From Hymenobacter sublimis (lineage in GTDB: Bacteria; Bacteroidota; Bacteroidia; Cytophagales; Hymenobacteraceae): a stretch of DNA of 64,000 bases. The notes beneath the pieces were generated by a model that was given only the letters and a program-made list of their open reading frames with translations, was not told the origin of the DNA and searched no databases. The DNA lies in NCBI RefSeq assembly GCF_023101345.1, contig NZ_CP095848.1:557501-621500 (forward strand), in the 5' to 3' direction. The position numbers were made by a program, and so were the translations under genes. Below are positions 1 to 7,461 of this stretch, piece by piece (positions within the stretch are counted from its first letter, which is position 1; the number at the start of each line of letters is the position of its first letter).

Positions 1-1
1 C

Positions 2-490
2 TACGCCGAGCTGATTGGCGGCGGCATGTCAGCGGATGCCTACCATATCACGGCTCCTGACCCGGAAGGCAATGGGGTAGTGCTGGTGATGCAAAACGCC
101 CTGCGCGACGCCGGTATTTCGCCCGCCGACGTGGATTACATCAATACCCACGGCACCAGCACCCCGCTGGGCGACGGAGCCGAGGTGAAAGCCATCCAGA
201 AAGTGTTCGGCGAAGACGCCTACAACCTCAACATCAGCTCTACCAAGAGCATGACGGGGCACTTGCTGGGTGGGGCCGGTGCTATTGAAGCAGTGGCCTG
301 CATTCTGGCTATGCAGCACAACATCGTGCCGCCTACCATCAACCACTTCACCGACGACCCCGAGCTGGACCCCAAGCTAAACTTCACCTTCAACAAGGCC
401 CAGGCCCGCGAGGTGAACGTAGCCATGAGCAACACCTTCGGGTTTGGGGGCCACAACACGTCGGTCATCTTCCGTAAACTCCGCGACTAA
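2..490 (+). CDS. fabF: Beta-ketoacyl-ACP synthase II, C-terminal part (5' end cut by window)
   Basis: This is the last ~162 residues of a condensing enzyme that elongates acyl-ACP with malonyl-ACP in cytoplasmic fatty-acid synthesis. The reading frame is open from base 2, so the start and the active-site Cys lie outside the window. The remaining catalytic residues are visible: the His of [11 protein letters not shown], and the Lys and His of [15 protein letters not shown], followed by the Gly-rich end GFGGHN. The stop TAA shares its last base with the ATG of the next gene (rnc), so the two are probably translationally coupled; fabF-rnc is a common bacterial order. FabF is favoured over FabB by the [14 protein letters not shown] segment. 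Confidence 0.95.
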   Translation, partial: YAELIGGGMSADAYHITAPDPEGNGVVLVMQNALRDAGISPADVDYINTHGTSTPLGDGAEVKAIQKVFGEDAYNLNISSTKSMTGHLLGGAGAIEAVACILAMQHNIVPPTINHFTDDPELDPKLNFTFNKAQAREVNVAMSNTFGFGGHNTSVIFRKLRD

Positions 491-1239
491 TGCCCAGGCC
501 CGGTCAGCCCCTGCCGTTGTTCGGCTTTTTCCGCCGACTGCTGGGTCGTGACCGGGCCTTCCGGCAAGCCATTGCCACGCTTACCGGCCACACGCCCGAT
601 AACGTGCGGCTCTACCAGCTAGCGTTTACCCACTCCTCCGTGGTGCGCCAGCAGGGCGAGCAGGCCCGTCACCAAAGTAATGAGCGGTTGGAGTTTCTCG
701 GCGACGCCGTGCTAGGCACGGTGGTAGCGGAATACCTATTCCGTAAGTTTCCGTACGAGCAGGAGGGTTTCCTGACGGAGATGCGCAGCCGCATCGTGAA
801 CCGGGAAAGCCTTAACGCCATTGCCCTGAAAATCGGCCTCGATAAGCTGGTGCAGCTGGATGCCGGCCAGGGCCGTGCCGCCCGGTCCCGCTCCGTGAAC
901 GGCAACGCCCTGGAGGCCCTGGTGGGCGCCGTGTACCTGGACCAAGGCTACAAAACGGCCCGCAAGTTTGTGCTTCACCGCCTGATCAAGCCCTACGTGG
1001 ATGTGAAGGCCATGACCCAAACGACTACCAACTTCAAGAGCAAGTTGATCGAATGGGCTCAGCGTAACGGCAAAATCATGCGCTACGACCTGACCGGGGA
1101 GCCTCGGCCGGGCGGCGTCATGGAGTTTTCGGCCACGGTCATCGTCGATGAAAGTCCGGTGGCTACGGGTATGGGCCTCTCCAAAAAACAAGCGGAGCAG
1201 CTCGCTGCTGAGCGGGCACTAGAAGTGCTGGGAGTATAG
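490..1239 (+). CDS. rnc: Ribonuclease III
   Basis: Double-strand-specific endoribonuclease that processes rRNA precursors and structured mRNAs. The protein is 249 aa, close to the usual size. The RNase III signature ERLEFLGDAVLG lies at residues 65-76, and the second active-site segment NALEALVGAVYLDQG at 139-153. A C-terminal double-stranded-RNA-binding domain (about 180-249) ends in KKQAEQLAAERAL. The start ATG overlaps the fabF stop by one base. The position that is usually Asp three residues before the second catalytic Glu (E. coli D114) reads Asn139 here, while Glu142 is kept. Function is otherwise clear. Confidence 0.95.
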   Translation: MPRPGQPLPLFGFFRRLLGRDRAFRQAIATLTGHTPDNVRLYQLAFTHSSVVRQQGEQARHQSNERLEFLGDAVLGTVVAEYLFRKFPYEQEGFLTEMRSRIVNRESLNAIALKIGLDKLVQLDAGQGRAARSRSVNGNALEALVGAVYLDQGYKTARKFVLHRLIKPYVDVKAMTQTTTNFKSKLIEWAQRNGKIMRYDLTGEPRPGGVMEFSATVIVDESPVATGMGLSKKQAEQLAAERALEVLGV

Positions 1240-1429
1240 GCCGCCGCTTACCTAAGTTAATGTAGTTGTCAAGCTCCTGATGCCCATTCTGGTGTTAGGA
1301 GCTTATGGCGTTGTCGGGCACAGGCTACTCCTGTGAAAGGGGATGGGACTTCAGTAATAGCTACAACAAAAGGGCAACCTGAACCAGAGAAATGGAGTTG
1401 ATTTGCGAAACAAACTTCCTTCCTGACTC

Positions 1430-3364
1430 ATGCGAATAGCCGGCGCCGCCCTCAACCAAATACCCATTGACTGGACCCATAATCTGCGCACCATCCGCGA
1501 GGCCATTGAACAGGCCAAAGCAGCCGGCGTGGAGCTGCTCTGCCTGCCCGAGCTCTGCCTCACGGGCTACGGCTGCGAAGATTTGTTTTTAAGTGACTGG
1601 ATGCCCGAGTCGGCGCTGGCCCATTTGCAGCAAATTCGGCCCTGGACCGAGGGAATCTGCGTGGCCGTGGGCCTGCCAGTACGGCTGAATCACAGCACTT
1701 ACAACACCGCCGCTGTGCTCCGCGACGGGCAGATTCTGGGTTTCGCGGCCAAGCAGTTTCTAGCCAATGACGGTGTGCACTACGAGCCGCGCTTCTTTAC
1801 GCCTTGGCCTGCGGGCAAAATTATTACCGTGCAGTGGGAAGGGGAGGAGTGGCCCCTGGGCGACATGATTTTTGAGCATAAGGGTGTAAAGTTCGGCTTT
1901 GAAATCTGTGAGGATGCTTGGCGGCCCGATGACCTGCGGCCCGCGGCCCGGCTGGCCGGTCGGGTAGATTTAATTGTGAATCCTTCGGCCAGCCACTTTG
2001 CCATGAGCAAAACGGACCTACGTTACAAGCTGGTGCTTAACGCCTCGCGCAACTTCAACTGCACCTACCTCTACGCCAATCTGCTGGGCAATGAAGCCGG
2101 CCGCATTGTGTACGACGGCGAGATTCTGGTGGCGCGCAACGGCCACCTGCTGCTGCGCAACCAGCTCATGAGCTTCAAGGAAGTAGACATGGAATGTGTG
2201 GATGTGGATTTCACTACGGAGCAGGTCCGCGCCGAAGAAATTCAGCCCCTGCCTACCCCCGACGAGTACCGGGAACTAAACCAAGCCTTAAGCCTGGCCT
2301 TGTTTGACTACTTGCGCAAGGCCCGCAGCCGGGGCTTCGTGCTCAGCCTCAGCGGCGGGGCCGACTCGGTGATGTGCGCCGTGGCCGTGGCAGAATTAGT
2401 GCGCCTGGGCACCACCGAAATTGGTACGGCCGAGTTTATGCGGCGGGCCGGTTGCTTTACCACGGACGACATTGAGCGCCTCGCCGGTCCGGCAGTGCCA
2501 ACTCCCGACCAAGCTACACCCGGCCCGAAAGATGCGTCGAACACGGAACCCAGCCCCGAGCAAGTGGCCATCAATAAAGAGCTGACGGGGCGCCTGTTAA
2601 CTTGCGCCTACCAGGGTACCGTCAACTCCTCCGACGATACGTTCAACTCGGCCAAGGAGCTAGCCGATTCTATTGGTGCCGTATTTTACAGCTGGACTAT
2701 TGACGACGAGGTGACCGGCTACGTGGGTAAGATCGAACACGCGCTGGGCCGGGAGCTAACCTGGAAAACGGACGATTTGACCTTGCAGAACATTCAGGCC
2801 CGGGTGCGCGCCCCGGCCATCTGGATGCTGGCCAACGTGCAGAACTGCCTGCTACTAACGACCTCTAACCGCTCGGAAGCCAGCGTGGGTTACTGTACCA
2901 TGGATGGCGACACGGCCGGCTCTATCTCGCCCATTGCCGGCGTGGACAAGGCGTTTGTGAAAGAGTGGTTGCGCTGGGCCGAAACAGAACTGAACTACCC
3001 TGCGCTGCGCCACGTGAACAACCTGCAGCCCACCGCCGAACTGCGCCCCCTGGAAGACAAGCAAACCGACGAGCGGGACCTGATGCCCTACCCCTTGCTG
3101 AACCGCATTGAGCGCCTGGCCTTCTACAACCGCCTCAGCCCGAAGGCAGTGCTAGCCGCTCTAACGCAAGAAGAAACCACCATTGATGCCGAACAGTTGA
3201 AAACCTACGTGAAGCGTTTCTACAGCCTCTGGAGCCGCAACCAGTGGAAGCGGGAACGGTTTGCTCCGGCCTTTCACCTCGATGATTACAACGTGGATCC
3301 TCGCTCCTGGCTGCGCTTTCCCATTCTGAGCGGCGGTTTTACGGAAGAGCTCAATAGCCTGTAA
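1430..3364 (+). CDS. nadE: Glutamine-dependent NAD(+) synthetase
   Basis: Last step of NAD synthesis: amidates nicotinic acid adenine dinucleotide using ATP and glutamine. The 644-aa protein has the two-domain layout. The N-terminal nitrilase-type glutaminase carries a Glu in LPELCLTGYG (near residue 40) and a Cys in FEICEDAW (near 160). The C-terminal NAD synthase domain starts near residue 290 and has the PP-loop motif SGGADS (near 310). A long insert after the PP-loop (about 330-385, rich in Pro, Thr and Glu) precedes the rest of the synthase domain. It stands alone, 190 bp after rnc, with the inverted repeat at 3383-3470 just downstream. Confidence 0.95.
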   Translation: MRIAGAALNQIPIDWTHNLRTIREAIEQAKAAGVELLCLPELCLTGYGCEDLFLSDWMPESALAHLQQIRPWTEGICVAVGLPVRLNHSTYNTAAVLRDGQILGFAAKQFLANDGVHYEPRFFTPWPAGKIITVQWEGEEWPLGDMIFEHKGVKFGFEICEDAWRPDDLRPAARLAGRVDLIVNPSASHFAMSKTDLRYKLVLNASRNFNCTYLYANLLGNEAGRIVYDGEILVARNGHLLLRNQLMSFKEVDMECVDVDFTTEQVRAEEIQPLPTPDEYRELNQALSLALFDYLRKARSRGFVLSLSGGADSVMCAVAVAELVRLGTTEIGTAEFMRRAGCFTTDDIERLAGPAVPTPDQATPGPKDASNTEPSPEQVAINKELTGRLLTCAYQGTVNSSDDTFNSAKELADSIGAVFYSWTIDDEVTGYVGKIEHALGRELTWKTDDLTLQNIQARVRAPAIWMLANVQNCLLLTTSNRSEASVGYCTMDGDTAGSISPIAGVDKAFVKEWLRWAETELNYPALRHVNNLQPTAELRPLEDKQTDERDLMPYPLLNRIERLAFYNRLSPKAVLAALTQEETTIDAEQLKTYVKRFYSLWSRNQWKRERFAPAFHLDDYNVDPRSWLRFPILSGGFTEELNSL

Positions 3365-3382
3365 AAGGCACTTTGCTCAATA

Positions 3383-3470
3383 GCACGTGTCATTCTGAGT
3401 AGGGCGAGCAATCCGCGTTGGCTTCGAACAAGTAACTCGAATTACTCGCCCTACTCAGAATGACACGTGC
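3383..3470. repeat. Long inverted repeat (stem-loop), family member 1
   Basis: Left arm 3383-3408 and right arm 3445-3470 are exact reverse complements over 26 nt; pairing continues imperfectly inward. The outer ends read GCACGTGTCATTCTGAGTAG. It sits between nadE and lgt and belongs with the related stem-loops at 6906-7072, 32243-32345, 33808-33900 and 37782-37948, which share a GTCAT...GAG outer end. There is no T-run typical of a rho-independent terminator, although it could still terminate or protect a transcript. Confidence 0.8.
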
Positions 3471-3497
3471 CGTTAGGTAAGGCTAAAACCCTTTCCG

Positions 3498-3505
3498 TAC
3501 TTTCG
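3498..3505 (+). promoter_or_regulatory. Possible -7 box (TACTTTCG) for lgt
   Basis: TACTTTCG fits the Bacteroidota -7 consensus TAnnTTTG except for C in place of the last T. It lies 24 bases upstream of the lgt ATG. No convincing -33 TTTG is seen at the expected distance. Confidence 0.4.
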
Positions 3506-3529
3506 GGCTCTCATTTTTTTCTTCTGCTT

Positions 3530-4528
3530 ATGAGTTTGCTGAGCGCTATACTGTGGACTGCCAATCCCATCCTGGCGGAAATTGGGCCGCTTACCCTGCG
3601 CTGGTACGGGCTGTTGTTTATGTCGGGCTTTGTGGTGGGTACTTTTATCCTGGGCCACGTTTATAAATCCGAGAAGGTGTCGCCGCGCTGGGTTGACGTT
3701 ATTACGATTTATGTGCTGCTGGGCACGGTGTTGGGCGCGCGCCTGGGGCACGTGTTCTTCTACGACTGGGCTTCTTACAAGGACCAGCCTTGGGAAATCC
3801 TGAAAATCTGGCACGGTGGTTTGGCCTCGCACGGTGCCACCATTGGTATCATCTTCGCCGTGTGGCTGTTCAGCCGCAATAATAAGTTCGACTGGCTCTG
3901 GACCCTCGACCGGATTGTGCTGGTGGTGGCCGTGGGCGGAGCCCTGATCCGCATCGGTAACCTGATGAACTCCGAGATTGTGGGTCGCCCCACCGACGTG
4001 CCCTGGGCCTTCGTGTTCCCGCGCGACGTAGAGCACCTGCAGGAAGCCACCACTAGCCTGGTGCCGGCCGGGGCCGTAGCCGTGCAGCGCACCCGGGAGT
4101 CTGATGGCCAGGTTCGGTTTGATACCCAGCCCGTTGGCGCTACCATCGTGCCCGGCACTGAGGTAGCCGTGCCCCGCCACCCCACCCAGATTTACGAGTC
4201 GCTGTTTTGTGTGGTGCTGTTTGTGCTGCTCTACGGCATGTGGAACCGCACCAAAGAGCGCACCCCGCGCGGGCAGCTATTCGGCTTGTTTGTAGTGCTG
4301 CTGTTCTCGTTCCGCTTTCTGGTGGAGTTTCTGAAGGAAGATCAGGTAGCCTTTGAGCAGAACATGAGCCTGAACATGGGCCAGTGGCTCAGCGTCCCGC
4401 TGATTTTTGTGGGCCTGTGGGTAGTGTGGCGTGCCGGCAAGGACCCCCAGAACCCCTACGGCTATGCCCCCCGCGACTTGGAGGAATCTCCGGCCGCAGC
4501 CGCTGCTACCCTTAGCCCCCGCAAGTAG
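3530..4528 (+). CDS. lgt: Prolipoprotein diacylglyceryl transferase
   Basis: Inner-membrane enzyme that transfers diacylglycerol from phosphatidylglycerol to the lipobox Cys of prolipoproteins, the first step of lipoprotein maturation. The 332-aa reading starts at ATG 3530 (MSLLSAILW); a longer reading from GTG 3467 would run through the inverted repeat and the promoter-like box, so it was rejected. The Lgt signature GNLMNSEIVGRPTDVPW is present, as is PRHPTQIYES. About seven hydrophobic segments are visible. The periplasmic stretch between these two motifs is longer than in E. coli Lgt. Window lipoproteins at 5883, 33096 and 58106 would be its substrates. Confidence 0.95.
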   Translation: MSLLSAILWTANPILAEIGPLTLRWYGLLFMSGFVVGTFILGHVYKSEKVSPRWVDVITIYVLLGTVLGARLGHVFFYDWASYKDQPWEILKIWHGGLASHGATIGIIFAVWLFSRNNKFDWLWTLDRIVLVVAVGGALIRIGNLMNSEIVGRPTDVPWAFVFPRDVEHLQEATTSLVPAGAVAVQRTRESDGQVRFDTQPVGATIVPGTEVAVPRHPTQIYESLFCVVLFVLLYGMWNRTKERTPRGQLFGLFVVLLFSFRFLVEFLKEDQVAFEQNMSLNMGQWLSVPLIFVGLWVVWRAGKDPQNPYGYAPRDLEESPAAAAATLSPRK

Positions 4529-4536
4529 ATGCTGCA

Positions 4537-4561
4537 TCATTCCGAGCCGAGCGAGGAATGA
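4537..4561. repeat. Small inverted repeat resembling a shortened stem-loop family member
   Basis: TCATTCC at 4537-4543 pairs with GGAATGA at 4555-4561, with GAGCCGAGCGA between. It starts 8 bases after the lgt stop. The TCATTCCGAG end resembles the outer ends of the larger stem-loops in this window, so it may be a deletion derivative. Confidence 0.5.
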
Positions 4562-4565
4562 CATG

Positions 4566-4603
4566 AAAAAGCCCCGCTCTCAGCCGAGAGCGGGGCTTTT
4601 TTT
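4566..4603. terminator. Bidirectional rho-independent terminator between lgt and fba
   Basis: Perfect 11-bp stem GCCCCGCTCTC (4571-4581) with 4586-4596, loop AGCC, A5 on the left and T7 on the right. It serves convergent lgt (+) and the aldolase gene (-). Confidence 0.92.
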
Positions 4604-4624
4604 AAGCTTAAGTAACCCGGGCGG

Positions 4625-5713
4625 CTAGTAGCGGCGGTTTACGGCGTTCAAATCCTCGAAAGCGGACTTCAAACGGGTGATGAAGCTTTCCTCGCCCTTG
4701 CGCAACCACACGCGCGGGTCGTAGTACTTTTTGTTGGGCGAATCCTCGCCGGTAGGGTTGCCGATCTGGCTTTGCAGGAAGCCTTCGTTTTTCTGGTAGT
4801 ACCCGCGAATACCGTCCCAGAACGCCCACTGCAAGTCCGTGTCGATGTTCATCTTGATGGCGCCGTAGCTGATGGCCTCACGGATTTCCTCCTGCGAGGA
4901 GCCCGAGCCACCGTGGAACACGAAGTTGATGGGCCGCTCGGCCTGCAGCGCGTACTTCTGCTTCACGAAATCCTGGGAGTTTTTCAGGATAACGGGCTGC
5001 AGCTTCACGTTGCCGGGCTTGTACACGCCGTGCACGTTGCCGAATGCAGCGGCCACCGTGAAGCGCGGGCTTACCTTGCTCAGTTCCTCGTAGGCGTAGG
5101 CCACTTCCGAAGGCTGAGTGTAGAGCTTACTGGAATCCACGTCGGAGTTATCTACGCCGTCTTCCTCGCCGCCCGTTACGCCCAGCTCAATTTCCAGGGT
5201 CATGCCCATTTTGGCCATGCGCTCCAGGTACTGCTTGCAGATTTCAATGTTCTCCTCAATTGGCTCCTCCGAGAGGTCCAGCATGTGAGAAGAGTACAGG
5301 GGCTGGCCGTACTGAGCGAAGTGCTTCTCGCCGGCTTCCAGCAAACCATCAATCCAGGGTAACAGCTTTTTGGCGGCGTGGTCGGTGTGCAGAATGACGG
5401 GTACGCCGTAAGCCTCGGCCATCAGGTGCACGTGCTGAGCCCCCGAAATACCACCGGCAATGCTGGCCTGCTGCTTATCGTTGGGCAGGCCTTTGCCAGC
5501 AAAAAACTGAGCACCACCGTTCGAGAATTGAATAATAACCGGCGAGTTCAGGTCGCGGGCGGCTTCCAGTACGGCGTTTACCGTGTCGGTGCCCGTTACG
5601 TTCACGGCAGGTAGGGCGTAGCCATTGGCTTTGGCGTGGTCGAAGAGCTGCTGCACTTCGTCGCCGTGCAGCACGCCGGCGCGCAGGCCGGTGAGAGTGG
5701 TTTGTTCAGCCAT
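4625..5713 (-). CDS. fbaA: Class II fructose-bisphosphate aldolase
   Basis: Zinc-dependent aldolase that interconverts fructose 1,6-bisphosphate with dihydroxyacetone phosphate and glyceraldehyde 3-phosphate in glycolysis and gluconeogenesis. The 362-aa length is that of the longer, E. coli FbaA-like type. Visible: the catalytic Asp111 and zinc His112 in ILHTDHAAKK, further zinc-ligand His residues in FGNVHGVYKPG and FVFHGGSGSS, and the MNIDTDLQWAFWDG phosphate-binding end. It is monocistronic, with its own terminator at 4566-4603. Confidence 0.95.
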   Translation of the reverse strand: MAEQTTLTGLRAGVLHGDEVQQLFDHAKANGYALPAVNVTGTDTVNAVLEAARDLNSPVIIQFSNGGAQFFAGKGLPNDKQQASIAGGISGAQHVHLMAEAYGVPVILHTDHAAKKLLPWIDGLLEAGEKHFAQYGQPLYSSHMLDLSEEPIEENIEICKQYLERMAKMGMTLEIELGVTGGEEDGVDNSDVDSSKLYTQPSEVAYAYEELSKVSPRFTVAAAFGNVHGVYKPGNVKLQPVILKNSQDFVKQKYALQAERPINFVFHGGSGSSQEEIREAISYGAIKMNIDTDLQWAFWDGIRGYYQKNEGFLQSQIGNPTGEDSPNKKYYDPRVWLRKGEESFITRLKSAFEDLNAVNRRY

Positions 5714-5882
5714 TTGCTGGGTAGTAATGACGTGGTTAAGGAAAGGCCGCGCCGGGTTTCGGAATCGTAGGCCAAACTTAAGGAAAAGAACAGGGCCTAC
5801 CCACAGGTAAGTTTTATCCTGGCGAAAATTCGCTGCATACGGCTCAGCACCGCACCTCCCAGACGTTTTTCTGTGGCTAGTA

Positions 5883-6767
5883 TCAGAAAGTGTATTTGTA
5901 CAGGGCGCCCTGCTCGCTGCTGATATAGAGCGTGCCGTTATCGGTGAAGGTAGCTCCTTCCGTCTGGCCGGCTCCTTTTAAGGAAATTTGCCGGGGCGTT
6001 GCTTTTAGGGCTTCGGCTAGGCTGCCGCCTTCCAGCACAAACATTTCCTGCCGGGCCAGCAGCACCAGCCGGCGCCCGTCGGGGCTGAGGGCGGCGTCGG
6101 TTACTTCGCCCGGAATGGCCAGTTTGGTGAGGAGCTGCGCCGTGTAAGTGCCGGGCTGGTCGGGCACAGTGTACACTTTACTGGTCTGGCTCTGGCCTCG
6201 GTCTTTGGTAAAGAGGTACACTTTACCGGCGTGCCAAAGCGTAGCCTCACAGTCGAAGTTCTGGTCCTGCTTGGCGGGCGGAAAATCTTGCTGGTCGGAG
6301 TACTTCAGCTTGATTTCCTGCACTTGCTGCACGTTGCGTGGGTTGAGGCGGTAGATGACCAGGTCGCGGCGGTGGTTGTTGTTGTTACCAACGTCGCCGA
6401 TGTAGAGGTTACCTTGGGTGTCGCGGGTGATGCTTTCCCAGTCGTCGCCTTGCACGGGTACTTCCAGTTCCGCGAGGGTGCGGCCGGTAGCGTCAACCTT
6501 ATATAGGGTAGGGCGCGCGCCCTCGTCGCCGTGGGTGTAAAAGGTGCCGGCTTGTTCGGCCAGGGCCAAACCGGAGCTTTCCGGCACATCGTTCATAGAA
6601 CCCAGGCGAGTGAGGTTGGCAATATCGGCGGCCCCTTTGCCCTTCTTTCCTTTCTTCTTCCCCGATTTCTCTTGTTTGGGCTCACCCGCCGATTCCTTGG
6701 TTTGGGCTTCCGAACAGCTGCTAAGCAGCAAGCCAACCACGGCGGCGGCAAAGGATAACGTGCGCAT
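5883..6767 (-). CDS. Beta-propeller lipoprotein (SdiA-regulated-like), function unknown
   Basis: 294 aa. The N-terminus is a lipoprotein signal with lipobox LSSC, Cys18. It is followed by a Lys/Gly-rich linker (about 25-50) and a repeat-rich domain with segments such as GNLYIGDVGNNNN, DCEATLWHAGKVYLFTKD, DAALSPDGRRLVLLAR and ALYKYTF that look like beta-propeller blades. Similar Bacteroidota proteins are grouped with SdiA-regulated or phytase-like propellers, but no catalytic residues can be assigned. It is probably anchored in the envelope. No operon partner is seen: fba is 169 bp away and yidD lies beyond a 338-bp gap. Confidence 0.8.
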   Translation of the reverse strand: MRTLSFAAAVVGLLLSSCSEAQTKESAGEPKQEKSGKKKGKKGKGAADIANLTRLGSMNDVPESSGLALAEQAGTFYTHGDEGARPTLYKVDATGRTLAELEVPVQGDDWESITRDTQGNLYIGDVGNNNNHRRDLVIYRLNPRNVQQVQEIKLKYSDQQDFPPAKQDQNFDCEATLWHAGKVYLFTKDRGQSQTSKVYTVPDQPGTYTAQLLTKLAIPGEVTDAALSPDGRRLVLLARQEMFVLEGGSLAEALKATPRQISLKGAGQTEGATFTDNGTLYISSEQGALYKYTF

Positions 6768-7105
6768 ACAGGCAGTAACTAGCTGAAAAAAAAGCTGCCG
6801 CAGCCAAGGGCCACCGCAGCAATACCTGGGCTTATACGGAAGGTGAGATGGTGAGGTGGTGAAATGGCGAATGAGTGATTCAGTGATTCAGTGAGTTGGC
6901 CGTTCTGTCATGGCGAGGACGCAGGACGAAGCCATCCTTTCTCTCATCCGTGACAAGTCTATTAATGCTGACAAGCCCTTACTTCCAGCACGGAGGTAAG
7001 GGCTTGTCACATTTCTACAGGTAGCACGTTGGCCAGGAAGGATTGCTTCGTCGTGCCTCCTCGCAATGACACATCGACACATTCCACGAACTCACTGAAT
7101 CACCG
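6768..7105. other. Gene-free 338-bp gap filled by nested inverted repeats
   Basis: No coding region is credible here. The gap holds, from outside in, arms 6883-6897/7089-7103 (15 nt, exact), arms 6906-6939/7038-7072 (imperfect), and a central hairpin around ACAAGCCCTTAC / GTAAGGGCTTGT near 6975-7012. The left edge carries short direct repeats of GTGATTCA. Confidence 0.8.
6883..7103. repeat. Nested inverted-repeat element, family member 2
   Basis: Outer arms GTGATTCAGTGAGTT at 6883-6897 and the reverse complement at 7089-7103. Middle arms start TGTCATGGCGAGGACGCAGG (6906) and pair with AAGGATTGCTTCG...TGACA ending 7072. A separate inner hairpin is centred near 6994. The element has the same plan as 37782-37948: GTGAATGAGT-like outer arms around a GTCAT...GAG core. 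Confidence 0.8.
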
Positions 7106-7327
7106 TCACGGTACGGGGTCGTGGCCATGGCCGCCCCAGGGGTGGCAGCGGCTGATGCGGCGCAGGGCCAGCTGGCCGCCGCGCCAGGGGCCATACTTCG
7201 TGACGGCTTCTACGGCGTAAGCGGAGCAGGTAGGGGTGTAGCGGCAGCTGGCCGGCGTAAGCGGCGAAATCAGGTGGCGGTACACCCAGAGCAAACCCAG
7301 CAGCAACTGGCGAAACAGGTACGACAT
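7106..7327 (-). CDS. yidD: Membrane protein insertion efficiency factor YidD
   Basis: Small (73 aa) inner-membrane-associated protein that helps YidC/Sec insertion of membrane proteins. The family core is clear: [20 protein letters not shown], then [20 protein letters not shown], with the three conserved Cys. The start is taken at ATG 7327 ([11 protein letters not shown]), which gives the normal family length; a start at 7417 would add 30 residues not expected in the family. The gene is divergent from the S46 peptidase gene. Confidence 0.93.
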   Translation of the reverse strand: MSYLFRQLLLGLLWVYRHLISPLTPASCRYTPTCSAYAVEAVTKYGPWRGGQLALRRISRCHPWGGHGHDPVP

Positions 7328-7461
7328 ACCTGCAAAGAACCGTAAAAGCCGGCGGAATGGTTGCGCCGGGAAAAGCCTGACAGCGCTACCCTGCACGGCA
7401 TTTAGTAAATTCGCCAACCAATTCCATCGGCGTGTTTTCTTTCCTTAATTCCACCCTCCTT

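Noticed and set aside
1271..1304. Hairpin AAGCTCCT...AGGAGCTT downstream of rnc as a terminator
   Set aside because: Only an 8-bp stem with an 18-nt loop and no T-run; too weak to call.
3473..4180. 235-codon minus-strand frame over lgt
   Set aside because: Antisense to lgt, which has the complete signature.
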